From DATATV01 sp036268615 (GTDB lineage: Bacteria > Actinomycetota > Actinomycetes > Mycobacteriales > Pseudonocardiaceae), in contig DATATV010000051.1 in the NCBI GenBank assembly GCA_036268615.1, positions 1 to 64,000 on the forward strand: a stretch of DNA of 64,000 nt, in the 5' to 3' direction. The translations under genes and the position numbers were made by a program. The notes under the pieces were generated by a model that worked only from the letters and a program-made list of their open reading frames with translations, searched no databases and was not told the origin of the DNA. The first letter of the stretch is position 1; every line of letters begins with the position of its first letter. Below, piece by piece: positions 1 to 8,062 of this stretch.

Positions 1-32
1 CAGTTGTGGGTGGCTGGGGCCACCCACAACTG
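1..32 (-). terminator. Perfect 13-bp inverted repeat downstream of comEC
   Basis: Positions 1-13 are the exact reverse complement of 20-32, with a 6-base loop. It lies just past the comEC stop, so it is a plausible intrinsic terminator for the comEA-comEC transcripts. No clear T-run is visible, and the window edge hides what lies to the left. Confidence 0.55.
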
Positions 33-42
33 TGTCGGGGCC

Positions 43-89
43 CAACGAAACCGCTGGGTTTGTTGGGGCGCAACGAAACCGCTGGGTTT
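43..89. repeat. Tandem 19-bp direct repeat, each unit a small hairpin
   Basis: The unit CAACGAAACCGCTGGGTTT occurs at 43-61 and again at 71-89, a 28-base period. Each unit contains AAACC and GGTTT arms around GCTG, so each can fold. The repeats sit between the comEC stop and the hairpin at 1-32. They may form a compound terminator or be a short intergenic repeat family. Confidence 0.6.
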
Positions 90-95
90 CAGGCG

Positions 96-2573
96 TCATC
101 GGGATACCGACCGCGCACCACCGGTGCTGCCACGCGGCGGACCTCGTGGATCTCCCCGGCGCACGACGAGCGGACCGTGCGGGCCGGGCAGGACCGCCAC
201 ATCACCGTCGTGATCCGTCCGCAGCACCAGCGCACCGTCGGCGGTGAGCCGGTTGAGCGTGAGCGGGCTGGGATGCCCGTACGGGTTGCCCGCACCCACG
301 CTGGCCACCGCGACCCGTGCGTGCACCGCGTCCAGAAACCCGGGCGCGCTGTAGCGACTCCCGTGATGGGGAATCTTCAGCACATCGGCGCGGAGGTCGA
401 CGCCGGAGTCGAGCAAATCGGCCTGTGCGGCCAACTCCACGTCGCCGGTGAGCAGCACCCGCCCCGCCGACGTGTTCGCCCGCAACACCAGCGAACTGTT
501 GTTGACCACCGTCCCCGACGGATCATCCCCGGTGGGCCAGGACTCGGCCGCCGGCGGCCCGAGCACGTCGACCACCAGCCCTGGCCAGACCAGCCGTTGC
601 CCGACGCTCAACTCCACCAACGGCACCCGCGCCGCGGCTGTCTCCTGACGCACCTGATCCCACGCCCAGGCCGGCACCCGGGACGGCCCGACCGCGACCG
701 CGCCGACGGTGAGGTCGCGCAGCACCGCCGCCAGCCCGGTGACGTGATCGGCATGCAGGTGACTGAGGATCACCAACGGCACGCTGCGCACCCCCAGCCG
801 ATCCAGGCACTCGTCCATCGCGTCCACGTCGGGTCCGGTGTCGACGACCACCGCGCGCCCGGCGTCACTGGTGGCCAGCACCTCGCCGTCGCCCTGGCCG
901 ACGTCGCAGTCGACCATCGCCCACCCGGTCGGCGGCCAACCGGGCGAGATCACCCGGACCGGCACGAGCACGATGAACACCCCGGCCAACACGGCAACCA
1001 TCAGCGTGCGCAGCCGCCGGGACCGGCACGCCACCACGAGCACGAGGATCAGCGCGGCCAGCGCCAGCCCACCCAGCCACCCGGTCGGCCACGGCACCGA
1101 CGACGCCGGCACCCGGGCCGCCTGATGCGCCACCACGAGCAGCCACCAGGTCGCCGGCAGCGCGAGATGAGTCAGCCCGGCCGCCACCGGTGGACACACC
1201 GGTGCGACAGCAAGTGCCAACGCACCCAGCAGCATCGCCGGCGGAAAGGCGATCTCGGCCAGCAGGTTCGCGCCGATCGCGGACAGGCTCAGTTCGCCGT
1301 AGGCCGACGCGATCAGCGGTGCCGTGACCAGGTTGGCCACCACCGCGATCGCCAGGATCTCGGCGAGGCCGACCGGTACCCGACGCCGGGCCAGCGCTTC
1401 GGCCAGTGGCGGCGCGAACACGAGCATGGCGCCGGTCGCGACCACCGACAGTGCGAAGCTGAGATCGCCGCCGAACGCCGGCTGCCACAGTTGCAGCACG
1501 ATGATCGAACCCGCCAACGCCGACCCGGTCGATCGGTAGCGCCCCGTGGCCAATGCGAGCAGCCCGAGCGCGACCATGAACGCGGCTCGATCCACGTTGG
1601 GCTTTGTCGGCCCGGCCACCTCGAAGAACCCGACCAACGCCAGCCCGGCCACCAGCGCACCCAGCCGAGGCCCGACCCCGACCCGTCGCAGCAACCACAG
1701 CAGCCCACCGCACACGATCATGAAGTGGTACCCGCCCACGGCGGTGAGATAGGACATCCCGACGGTCCGGAAGTCCTCCACCACCGATTCGCTGAGCCCG
1801 CCCGTGTCGCCGGTGACCAGCGCGGGCAGCAGTCCGCGCGAGTCGCCGGGCAGCCCGCCGGCCGCGACCACCAGGCCGTGCCGAAGCGAGTTGGCGGCGC
1901 GCTGCACCGCACTGGCCGCGCTCACCTGCCGGGGCGGCCCGCGCACCATGACCACGGCAAGTGCCGCATCGCCCGGGCGGGGCGCCGACAGCATTCCCGA
2001 CAGGTCCGCCTGTTGGCTCGGCAGCAGCCCGGCCCAGCCGTGTGCCGGCGCGATCAGCAGCACGGAGCCATCGGCCAGCCGAGCACGACGACCCGAGCCG
2101 AGCCGGACGACCTCGGCCTGGATCAGTACCGATCGGACGCCGCCCTGCCGGCCCGCGAAGCCAGGCGACTGGATCGGCTTGGGCAGGTCGGTGAGCTCGA
2201 CCCGAAGCTCGGCCGCCGCGCCCTGGGTGGCGAGCGCGCGCAGCGGGTTGAGCGCGTCGTGGCGTAGGCGGTATCCGGTCCAGCCGCCGACCGCGATGCC
2301 GCTCAGGACCAGGGCGACCATCGCGATGCGCACGTCGCGGTTGCGGCCACCCCGGCGGCCCCGAATGGCTGCGAGGACCAGCAGACCGATCGCGGCGACG
2401 AGCGTGCCGCAGCAGACCGTCCATTGCCAGGCGAGTTGGTGGCCGAGCAGGGTGGCCAGCCAGACGGCCAGGGCTGCTGGTAGCAGTCTGAGGTCGTGTT
2501 GCGCGGTCAGCTTGTGCCACCAGTGCCAACGGCCTGGGCTGGTTGGTGGGGGTTTGGGTGCGGTGGTGGTCAT
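96..2573 (-). CDS. comEC: ComEC/Rec2 family competence/DNA-internalisation membrane protein
   Basis: About 825 residues. ComEC forms the inner-membrane channel for single-stranded DNA uptake in transformable bacteria; in most actinomycetes its role is unproven. An N-terminal membrane segment pair is followed by a polytopic competence domain in the middle. A C-terminal metallo-beta-lactamase-like domain carries SHLHADH, the HxHxDH metal site. The start is taken at the ATG before TTTAPKPP; a TTG 32 codons upstream is possible, and neither has a strong ribosome site. It lies 136 bases downstream of comEA in the same direction, matching the Rv2415c-Rv2414c order of M. tuberculosis. Confidence 0.9.
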   Translation of the reverse strand: MTTTAPKPPPTSPGRWHWWHKLTAQHDLRLLPAALAVWLATLLGHQLAWQWTVCCGTLVAAIGLLVLAAIRGRRGGRNRDVRIAMVALVLSGIAVGGWTGYRLRHDALNPLRALATQGAAAELRVELTDLPKPIQSPGFAGRQGGVRSVLIQAEVVRLGSGRRARLADGSVLLIAPAHGWAGLLPSQQADLSGMLSAPRPGDAALAVVMVRGPPRQVSAASAVQRAANSLRHGLVVAAGGLPGDSRGLLPALVTGDTGGLSESVVEDFRTVGMSYLTAVGGYHFMIVCGGLLWLLRRVGVGPRLGALVAGLALVGFFEVAGPTKPNVDRAAFMVALGLLALATGRYRSTGSALAGSIIVLQLWQPAFGGDLSFALSVVATGAMLVFAPPLAEALARRRVPVGLAEILAIAVVANLVTAPLIASAYGELSLSAIGANLLAEIAFPPAMLLGALALAVAPVCPPVAAGLTHLALPATWWLLVVAHQAARVPASSVPWPTGWLGGLALAALILVLVVACRSRRLRTLMVAVLAGVFIVLVPVRVISPGWPPTGWAMVDCDVGQGDGEVLATSDAGRAVVVDTGPDVDAMDECLDRLGVRSVPLVILSHLHADHVTGLAAVLRDLTVGAVAVGPSRVPAWAWDQVRQETAAARVPLVELSVGQRLVWPGLVVDVLGPPAAESWPTGDDPSGTVVNNSSLVLRANTSAGRVLLTGDVELAAQADLLDSGVDLRADVLKIPHHGSRYSAPGFLDAVHARVAVASVGAGNPYGHPSPLTLNRLTADGALVLRTDHDGDVAVLPGPHGPLVVRRGDPRGPPRGSTGGARSVSR

Positions 2574-2709
2574 GTCGCCGCCAACTCGCCATGGTTCGCG
2601 GCGACCGAGCCACAATCGCGCAGCTGCCGGAGAGCACGTCCTCGGCTGATCTCGGGCCGACGAGGCCAACCGCGAAGGCTGGTCAGCGACTGCGTGGGAG
2701 CGGTGGCGG

Positions 2710-3627
2710 TCATGCCGTCACCAGGTCCTTGAGTTTTGCGAACTTTGCGTCGCCGATACCGGTGACATCGCGGAGTTGGTCTACTGAGCCGAATGAGCCG
2801 TGTTGGGTTCTCCAGTCGAGGATTCGTTGGGCCAGGGCCGGTCCTATGCCGGGGAGGGTTTCGAGTTCGTCGAGGTTGGCGTTGTTGAGGTTTACCTGAC
2901 CCGGTGAGCCGATTCCGTCGGCAGAGGGCTTCTTTCCCTTGCCGCCCTTGGTGATGGGTGTGCCGGGGTCGTCGGGTTGTCCGGGGTCGGGTTGGTCGGC
3001 GGACGCGTCGGGTGGGACGGGGATACCGACGTAGATCTGTTCGCCGTCGGACAGGCGGCGGGCCATGTTGAGGGTGATCAGGTCTGTGCCGGGTGGCACG
3101 CCGCCGGCGGCGGTGACCGCGTCGGCCACGCGGGCTCCGGTGGTCAGGGTGACCAGGCCCGGGTTGAGGACCTTGCCGACGACGCTGACAACGATGTGCT
3201 CATTTGTTGTGGTGGCAGCGGCTTCGGTCGTCGCTGCGGCCGGCGCGGCGCTGATCGCGGCGGGCAGCAGTGGAGCCGGTTCGGTGGTGGGGCTTTGGGA
3301 CAGCAGGATTACCGCCGTCGCGATCGCGGCGACGATCAGGACGATGATGACGGTGAGGCGGTGTTTGCCGAGATGTGTTCGCGCGCCTTTCACCGCGCTG
3401 GTGCCGCCGGGCAGCCAGCGTTCGACCAGCCGCTCGGTTCTGGAGTCCGACCATGATTTTGTGTCTGGTATGGACTGTTTGGGTTCGGTGGTGCTGCCGG
3501 CCTCCTCAGCCGGCTCTGAATGCTGCCGTTGCCCGGCGGCCTGGGGCGCGAGTTGGCCAACCAGCATCGCCAACTGATCGCGGGCGTCGCTGTACCCGTT
3601 CTTGCTGGTGCGTCTTGGTTGGTTCAT
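2710..3627 (-). CDS. comEA: ComEA family helix-hairpin-helix DNA-binding protein
   Basis: About 305 residues. ComEA binds incoming double-stranded DNA outside the membrane and hands it to ComEC. The N-terminal 85 or so residues are charged and cytosolic. One membrane helix follows (VIIVLIVAAIATAVILL), then a Thr/Ala-rich linker and an SLBB-type domain (VVGKVLNPGLV...GEQIYVGIPV). The C-terminal pair of helix-hairpin-helix motifs includes LETLPGIGPALAQRI and VTGIGDAKFAKL. An ATG at 3627 follows a GTG at 3630, and either could start the protein. The long cytosolic extension is common in actinobacterial homologues. Confidence 0.9.
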   Translation of the reverse strand: MNQPRRTSKNGYSDARDQLAMLVGQLAPQAAGQRQHSEPAEEAGSTTEPKQSIPDTKSWSDSRTERLVERWLPGGTSAVKGARTHLGKHRLTVIIVLIVAAIATAVILLSQSPTTEPAPLLPAAISAAPAAATTEAAATTTNEHIVVSVVGKVLNPGLVTLTTGARVADAVTAAGGVPPGTDLITLNMARRLSDGEQIYVGIPVPPDASADQPDPGQPDDPGTPITKGGKGKKPSADGIGSPGQVNLNNANLDELETLPGIGPALAQRILDWRTQHGSFGSVDQLRDVTGIGDAKFAKLKDLVTA

Positions 3628-3682
3628 CACGTCCGCGACATTAGGACGGTTCGGAGTGGGCGTGGGGTGGCCGATCAGGAGC

Positions 3683-3710
3683 TGTGGACAACTAGGTCGC
3701 TTGTGGACAA
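3683..3710 (-). promoter_or_regulatory. Two DnaA-box-like nonamers upstream of comEA
   Basis: TGTGGACAA occurs at 3683-3691 and 3702-3710. Its reverse complement TTGTCCACA is the DnaA box consensus reported for Streptomyces oriC. The two copies have the same orientation, 19 bases apart, about 55-85 bases upstream of the comEA start. There is no dnaA/dnaN context, so this is not an origin. It could titrate DnaA or regulate comEA. Confidence 0.45.
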
Positions 3711-3790
3711 CTGGGGGTGTTTTGGCTTTGGGGTAGGAAAGTTGTCAGGGCTTTGTGCAACGCTGAAAAAAGGGGGGTACCCCTGCGCGC

Positions 3791-3869
3791 CGAGTGCGAA
3801 TTCGGCGAGTGCGAATTGGGCGAGCGGGGAGCAAGAGCGAATCAGACGGGCAGTGAATCAGACGGGCAG
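3791..3869. repeat. Two adjacent short tandem repeats
   Basis: CGAGTGCGAATT occurs at 3791-3802 and 3806-3817 (15-base period). GAATCAGACGGGCAG occurs at 3839-3853 and 3855-3869 (16-base period). Both lie in the noncoding spacer between degV and comEA and look like slippage-prone minisatellites. Confidence 0.65.
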
Positions 3870-3962
3870 CGGGCAACGGGAGTGAACTTGGCTAGCGGAG
3901 AGCGAAAGCGAGAGGATCGGGAGGGGAAGTTGTTCGAGACACGGGCCGTCAGCCGCCTCGTG

Positions 3963-4880
3963 TCAGCTCTCCACAGGATCGGTATCGGCGAGGCCGCCCG
4001 GTAGGACGACCACGCCCAGCACGCCTACCCCGGTGTGCGCACCCACCGCAGCACCCACCTCGGACACCAGACATCCCGCCGCCTTCGGCAGGCGCTCCTC
4101 CAGTCGGTTGGCCAGTTCCGCAGCCCGCTCGGGCGCCCCGAGATGGTGCACGGCCAGGCCAACCGGGCCCTCGCCGGCGACCTCGACAGCCAGCTCAACC
4201 AACCTGGTCACCGCGCGGCTCGTCGTCCTGACCTTCTCCAGCGGCACGATCTTGCCGCCGGACACGTGCAGCAGGGGTTTCACCGCCAACGCGGTGCCGA
4301 GCAGCGCGGCGGCCGGCCCCACTCGGCCTCCTCGACGCAGGTACTCGATCGTCTGCAAGCAGAACAGCGTCCTGGTCCTGGACGCCGTGTCGGTCACGAT
4401 TCGCTCCACCTCGGCGGCGCCGGCACCCGCGGCGGCCGCCTGTGCCGCGGCCAGGACGGCGAAACCGAGGCCCATGGCGGTCGATCGCGAGTCGACGACG
4501 CGCACCCGGTCGGCGCCGACCTCCTCGGCCGCGAGTCGGGCGGCTTCCCAGGTGCCCGACAGGTCCCTGGACAGGTGCACCGAGACCACGGCATCGGCGC
4601 CGGTCAGGGCCTCGCGATAGGCGTTGGCCAGTTCGGCGGGGGTCGGGCGGGAGGTGGTGACCGGGCGGTGTTCGGCCAGTGCGGCGGCCAGTTCCACCGG
4701 GCCGAAGTCGACACCGTCGAGGCCACCGTCCTCCTCGACCAGCACGTGCAGCGGGACTACCCGTACGGAACTGCGTTCGGCGAAGCCCTCGGGCAGGTAC
4801 GCGGTCGAGTCGGTGACCACGGCGACGGCGGAGCGGGTCAACGGCGGGGTTGGCACTGGAGTTGGCACTGCGGCGGGCAC
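3963..4880 (-). CDS. DegV family fatty-acid-binding protein
   Basis: About 305 residues. DegV/FakB-type proteins bind a fatty acid and, in Firmicutes, present it to a fatty acid kinase; the actinobacterial role is unsettled. The typical start VAVVTDSTAYLP lies at about residues 18-29, followed by TSRPTP and VHLSRDLSGTW segments of the fold. The GTG at 4880 is chosen because it keeps the conserved N-terminus and clears octT by 11 bases. Longer upstream reading would run into octT. It is the last gene of the nadD-rsfS-gpgP-octT-degV operon, the same order as Rv2421c-Rv2417c. Confidence 0.85.
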   Translation of the reverse strand: MPAAVPTPVPTPPLTRSAVAVVTDSTAYLPEGFAERSSVRVVPLHVLVEEDGGLDGVDFGPVELAAALAEHRPVTTSRPTPAELANAYREALTGADAVVSVHLSRDLSGTWEAARLAAEEVGADRVRVVDSRSTAMGLGFAVLAAAQAAAAGAGAAEVERIVTDTASRTRTLFCLQTIEYLRRGGRVGPAAALLGTALAVKPLLHVSGGKIVPLEKVRTTSRAVTRLVELAVEVAGEGPVGLAVHHLGAPERAAELANRLEERLPKAAGCLVSEVGAAVGAHTGVGVLGVVVLPGGLADTDPVES

Positions 4881-4891
4881 GGCTGCCGAGC

Positions 4892-5656
4892 CTACGTTTC
4901 CCCGCCCGCGATGTGCTCGGGGACACCGCCGGCAACGCCGGAATTCCTCATCCGGACAATCACCTGAGCCATCGCGTGACCCACGGTGACGTGCCCGGCC
5001 CACCCCCAGTGCATACCGTCCGGGTTGCCGTGGCCGCCACGTACGTGCTCGCCGATCAGGTCGGCCAGGTCGATCAGCGGCACCCCGCGCCGCGCCCCCC
5101 ACTCACCGATCGCGGCCGCCGCCGGGCCGTAGCCGGTGTGGACGTTGCCGTACGAGCCGGCCCGGTGCACCGCGGGCAGGATGGCGACCACCGGCAGTTC
5201 AGGGCGTAGGGCACGGATCGCGTTGACGGTGTCGTCGAGGTAGCGCACGGTCAGGTGGGCGGGCAGCGCCACCGGGTGACCGCCCGACAGGCGCGACAGG
5301 ATCGGCTGGGCGGCCTGGTACCAGCGCCTCGCCCGGCGCCGCAGGCCGTCGGGGCGCAGGTAGCGGATGCCACCACGCAGATAGCTGGGCAGCGGCGAGG
5401 GCAGTGTGTCCATGCTGCCGACGGCCAGAACCAGCACGTCCGCCTCGGGCAGCACGGCCCAGACGTTCGGGTCGCCGGCCAGCGCCCACCACGCGTCCCG
5501 GGCGGTCCAGCCGGAGCCGGCGAACATCCTGGCCCGGCCGCCCAACTCCGCGGCGGCGAGGTTGGGCCACAGCCGGGGCTCGTCGGACGGCATCGGGTCG
5601 GCGGGGCCGTGGAAGGCCAGTGAATCGGCGAAGACGAGCAGCGTCGGGCCGGGCAT
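4892..5656 (-). CDS. octT: SGNH hydrolase, diglucosylglycerate octanoyltransferase-like (OctT)
   Basis: About 254 residues of the SGNH/GDSL fold. The catalytic-serine block is VFADSLAF (Ser about 12), block III resembles VGSMDT, and the Asp-His block near the C-terminus is DGMHWGWAGH. In mycobacteria the syntenic Rv2418c octanoylates diglucosylglycerate, an early step in methylglucose lipopolysaccharide assembly. Function here is inferred from gene order and fold. It lies between gpgP (11 bases upstream) and degV (11 bases downstream), so it is almost certainly co-transcribed. A generic esterase is the alternative. Confidence 0.75.
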   Translation of the reverse strand: MPGPTLLVFADSLAFHGPADPMPSDEPRLWPNLAAAELGGRARMFAGSGWTARDAWWALAGDPNVWAVLPEADVLVLAVGSMDTLPSPLPSYLRGGIRYLRPDGLRRRARRWYQAAQPILSRLSGGHPVALPAHLTVRYLDDTVNAIRALRPELPVVAILPAVHRAGSYGNVHTGYGPAAAAIGEWGARRGVPLIDLADLIGEHVRGGHGNPDGMHWGWAGHVTVGHAMAQVIVRMRNSGVAGGVPEHIAGGET

Positions 5657-5667
5657 GGGTGCTCGCG

Positions 5668-6282
5668 TCAGCCGGTGATGCCGGCGTTGTAGGTGGCCAG
5701 CCGCCAGCGCGGGCCTTCGTCCGGACGCCGGGTGAGCACCGTCCAGTGGCAGTTGCCCATCCCGGCCAGCTGCGACCACACGTCGACCGGCAGGCCGATC
5801 AGGTGCGCGGTCAGCCCGATGATCAGGCCGCCGTGCGTGCACAGCATGACCGTCTCGTTGGACTGCTCGTCCACCTCGGCGACGAGTTCGGCCGCGCGGT
5901 TGGCCACTTCGAGCCTGGTCTCGCCCTCCGGCGGTGCCCAGTTGGCGTCCTGCCGCCAGGTCGTGATGCAGCCGGGCCACTTCGCGTCGGCCTGTGCCGC
6001 CGTCAGGCCCTGCCACTGGCCGAGGTTGGTCTCCCGCAGGCGCTTGTCGATGCGCAGCGGCACGCCGGACGCCTCGGTGAACACGGTGGCCGTGTCCATC
6101 GCGCGGCGCAGGTCGGACGCGACCACCAGTTCCGGGTCGAAGCGGGCCAGCGCCGGCACGGCGAACCGCGCCTGGTTCCACCCGGTCCTGGTCAGCTCCG
6201 AGTCGAAATGGCCCTGCATCCGGCCGCTCGCGTTGTAGTCGGTCTCCCCGTGCCGCAGCAGCACCAACCGACGCAGCGTCAC
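5668..6282 (-). CDS. gpgP: Histidine phosphatase family protein, glucosyl-3-phosphoglycerate phosphatase-like
   Basis: About 204 residues. The phosphohistidine motif RHGETDYN sits at about residues 8-15, with the later ETNLGQWQGLT and CTHGGLIIGL segments of the phosphoglycerate-mutase-like fold. M. tuberculosis Rv2419c, at the same position, dephosphorylates glucosyl-3-phosphoglycerate to glucosylglycerate. The start is the GTG at 6282, whose GTGA overlaps the TGA of rsfS, implying translational coupling. Substrate assignment rests on synteny; other phosphatase activities are possible. Confidence 0.82.
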   Translation of the reverse strand: MTLRRLVLLRHGETDYNASGRMQGHFDSELTRTGWNQARFAVPALARFDPELVVASDLRRAMDTATVFTEASGVPLRIDKRLRETNLGQWQGLTAAQADAKWPGCITTWRQDANWAPPEGETRLEVANRAAELVAEVDEQSNETVMLCTHGGLIIGLTAHLIGLPVDVWSQLAGMGNCHWTVLTRRPDEGPRWRLATYNAGITG

Positions 6283-6695
6283 CGGCGGAGGCCTCCCTCC
6301 GCCGGCAGCTCGGCCGAGTCGTCCTCGCTGGTCACCGGGCCCGGGTCGAACTCGATCCGCGGGCAGTCCTTCCACAGCCGCTCCAGCGCGTAGAAGGTGC
6401 GCTCCTCATCGTGCTGCACGTGGACGACCACGTCGACGAAGTCCAGCAGCACCCAGCGACCGTCCCGCTCGCCCTCGCGGCGCACCGGCTTGACCCCGGC
6501 GGCCCGCATCTTCTCCTCGACGCCGTCCACGATCGCGCCGACCTGGCGCTCGTTGGGCGCCGACGCGATGACGAAGCAGTCGGTGATGACCAGCTGGTCG
6601 GACACGTCGAGCAGGATGATCTCGTGCGCCTTCTTGTCGGCCGCCGCGGCTGCCGCGACCAGCGCCAGCTCCCGCGACCTATCCGTGGCTGCCAC
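6279..6695 (-). CDS. rsfS: Ribosome silencing factor RsfS
   Basis: About 138 residues. RsfS (Iojap/DUF143) binds ribosomal protein L14 and blocks subunit joining when nutrients are scarce. The conserved block DCFVIASAPNERQVGAIVD and the downstream WVLLDFVDVVVHV strand are present, and length fits the family. The GTG at 6695 is chosen over upstream starts because GAGGAG lies 5 bases before it and it opens with the usual Arg-rich helix. It overlaps gpgP by 4 bases and follows nadD, a near-universal pairing. Confidence 0.95.
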   Translation of the reverse strand: MAATDRSRELALVAAAAAADKKAHEIILLDVSDQLVITDCFVIASAPNERQVGAIVDGVEEKMRAAGVKPVRREGERDGRWVLLDFVDVVVHVQHDEERTFYALERLWKDCPRIEFDPGPVTSEDDSAELPAEGGLRR

Positions 6696-6858
6696 ATCAC
6701 TCCTCACTTGTGACCGTGCCGGCACCACAGGTGCGGGCCGCGCGCAGTCGCATACCAGATTCAACAGGCACTCAGCGTACCCGCTGGCGGCGACTTGAAT
6801 TTCCACACGAGGCCGGCAGGCCGGCAAGTCGTCGGGAACCTGATATATGCGGGGCCGG

Positions 6859-7461
6859 TCAGGCGTCCGGGGCCACGTAGAGGGCGCGCTTGGAGATGTA
6901 CTGGACGACGCCGTCGGGGACGAGGTACCAGACCGGTTCGCCCTTGGCGACGCGTACGCGGCAGGCGGTGGACGAGATCGCCATCGCGGGGACCTCGACC
7001 AGGGTCACCGAACCGGTGGGAAGGTGCTCGCCGGTGAGTTGGTAGCCCGGTCGGGTGACGCCGATGAAGTGGGCGAACTCGAAGATGTCCTCGGCGTCGT
7101 GCCAGGTGAGGATCTGCGACAACGCGTCCGCGCCGGTGATGAAGAACAGCTTGCTGCCCGGGTACATGTCGTGGATCTCGCGCAGGGTGTCCACCGTGTA
7201 CGTGGGGCCGCCGCGGTCGATGTCCACCCGGCTGACCGAGAATCTCGGGTTGGACGCGGTGGCGATCACCGTCATCAGGTACCGGTCTTCGGCCGGGCTG
7301 ACGGCGCGGCGGGTCTTCTGCCACGGCTCACCGGTCGGCACGAAGATCACCTCGTCCAGGCTGAACCGGGCGGCGACTTCGCTGGCCGCCACCAGGTGGC
7401 CGTGATGCACCGGATCGAAGGTGCCACCCATGATGCCGATCCGCCGCAGTTCACCCGACAT
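6859..7461 (-). CDS. nadD: Nicotinate-nucleotide adenylyltransferase NadD
   Basis: 200 residues. NadD transfers AMP from ATP to nicotinate mononucleotide to make deamido-NAD in NAD synthesis. The nucleotidyltransferase signature GGTFDPVHHGHL is at about residues 12-23, and the C-terminal ISSTACR resembles the ISSTxIR motif. First gene of the minus-strand operon nadD-rsfS-gpgP-octT-degV. The 163-base gap to rsfS is longer than the other junctions, so an internal promoter is possible. Confidence 0.95.
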   Translation of the reverse strand: MSGELRRIGIMGGTFDPVHHGHLVAASEVAARFSLDEVIFVPTGEPWQKTRRAVSPAEDRYLMTVIATASNPRFSVSRVDIDRGGPTYTVDTLREIHDMYPGSKLFFITGADALSQILTWHDAEDIFEFAHFIGVTRPGYQLTGEHLPTGSVTLVEVPAMAISSTACRVRVAKGEPVWYLVPDGVVQYISKRALYVAPDA

Positions 7462-7714
7462 GGCACGTCAGCGTACGTGGCCCGGGGCAATCGGACCGTA
7501 CGACGAGAGGGCCCTCACACGCGCCGGGAACCGGAAAACCCCAAAAGACTCGGGAAAACGGGAACGGAGCGCGGCCGGACTCCGACCGATCCACGAAGTC
7601 CGACCACGCCCCGTTCAACGGCATGGCAGCACTGGGGGTTGCCGCCACACCGGGCGGCCGCTCACGTGGGGACCGCTCAATAGTGGGACGTACCAACCAC
7701 CCGAATGTGACGAG

Positions 7715-7745
7715 CCGGAACCGTGTGTGCCTGGTCACGTTCCGG
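7715..7745 (-). terminator. Hairpin downstream of the ferredoxin gene
   Basis: CCGGAAC at 7715-7721 pairs with GTTCCGG at 7739-7745, and part of the loop can extend the stem. It lies within 40 bases of the ferredoxin stop on the minus strand. No T-run is present, so the call is moderate. Confidence 0.4.
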
Positions 7746-7751
7746 CGGTGA

Positions 7752-7979
7752 TCACTCCTCCGGTGCGAGCACCCGCCCGGATTCCTTCTCCACCACCCGG
7801 ATCGCCTCCATCGGGCATGCCTCCGCGGTGTCCAGGACCTCCTGGTCCGGGTCGATCTCGCTGTCCACCGGCACCGACCGGTCGCCCACGATAGTGAACC
7901 GGTTGGGCAGCGTGCCGGCACACACCGCCGATCCGATGCACGCCTCCCCCACCGAAATCTGCCAGCGCCCCGACGTCAT
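7752..7979 (-). CDS. Single-cluster (3Fe-4S type) ferredoxin
   Basis: About 75 residues. Small acidic electron carrier, often a partner of cytochromes P450 in actinomycetes. Cysteines occur as CIGSAVC and later ACPMEAI; the replaced second cysteine of the CxxCxxC pattern is typical of 3Fe-4S proteins such as FdxA/SoyB types. The ATG at 7979 is preceded by GAGGAGG at good spacing, so the upstream 10-codon extension is rejected. No P450 or reductase gene is adjacent, so the partner is unknown. Confidence 0.9.
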   Translation of the reverse strand: MTSGRWQISVGEACIGSAVCAGTLPNRFTIVGDRSVPVDSEIDPDQEVLDTAEACPMEAIRVVEKESGRVLAPEE

Positions 7980-8062
7980 CGATGACCTCCTCGTCCGATC
8001 AGCGTCCACTCACCGTGCTCGACTCGGCCAACGATATCGACGGCAGCAAGATGCGGGTGGGA

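Larger units (their letters stand above)
3628..3962. other. 335-base intergenic spacer upstream of comEA
   Basis: No convincing gene is present. The composition differs from the flanking genes, with several A/T- and G-runs. It holds two DnaA-box-like nonamers (3683-3710), a 10-bp palindrome GGGGTACCCC at 3774-3783, and two short tandem repeats (3791-3869). The comEA promoter should lie here but no confident -35/-10 pair was seen. Confidence 0.6.

Noticed and set aside
6..2267. Plus-strand 753-codon open frame over comEC
   Set aside because: Arg/His/Pro/Gln-rich shadow of the high-GC comEC gene, without domains.
3683..3710. DnaA boxes as a replication origin
   Set aside because: Only two boxes, no AT-rich unwinding element and no dnaA/dnaN nearby; kept only as a regulatory candidate.
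3791..3869. Short repeats as a CRISPR array
   Set aside because: Only two copies of each unit with spacers of 1-3 bases and no cas genes.
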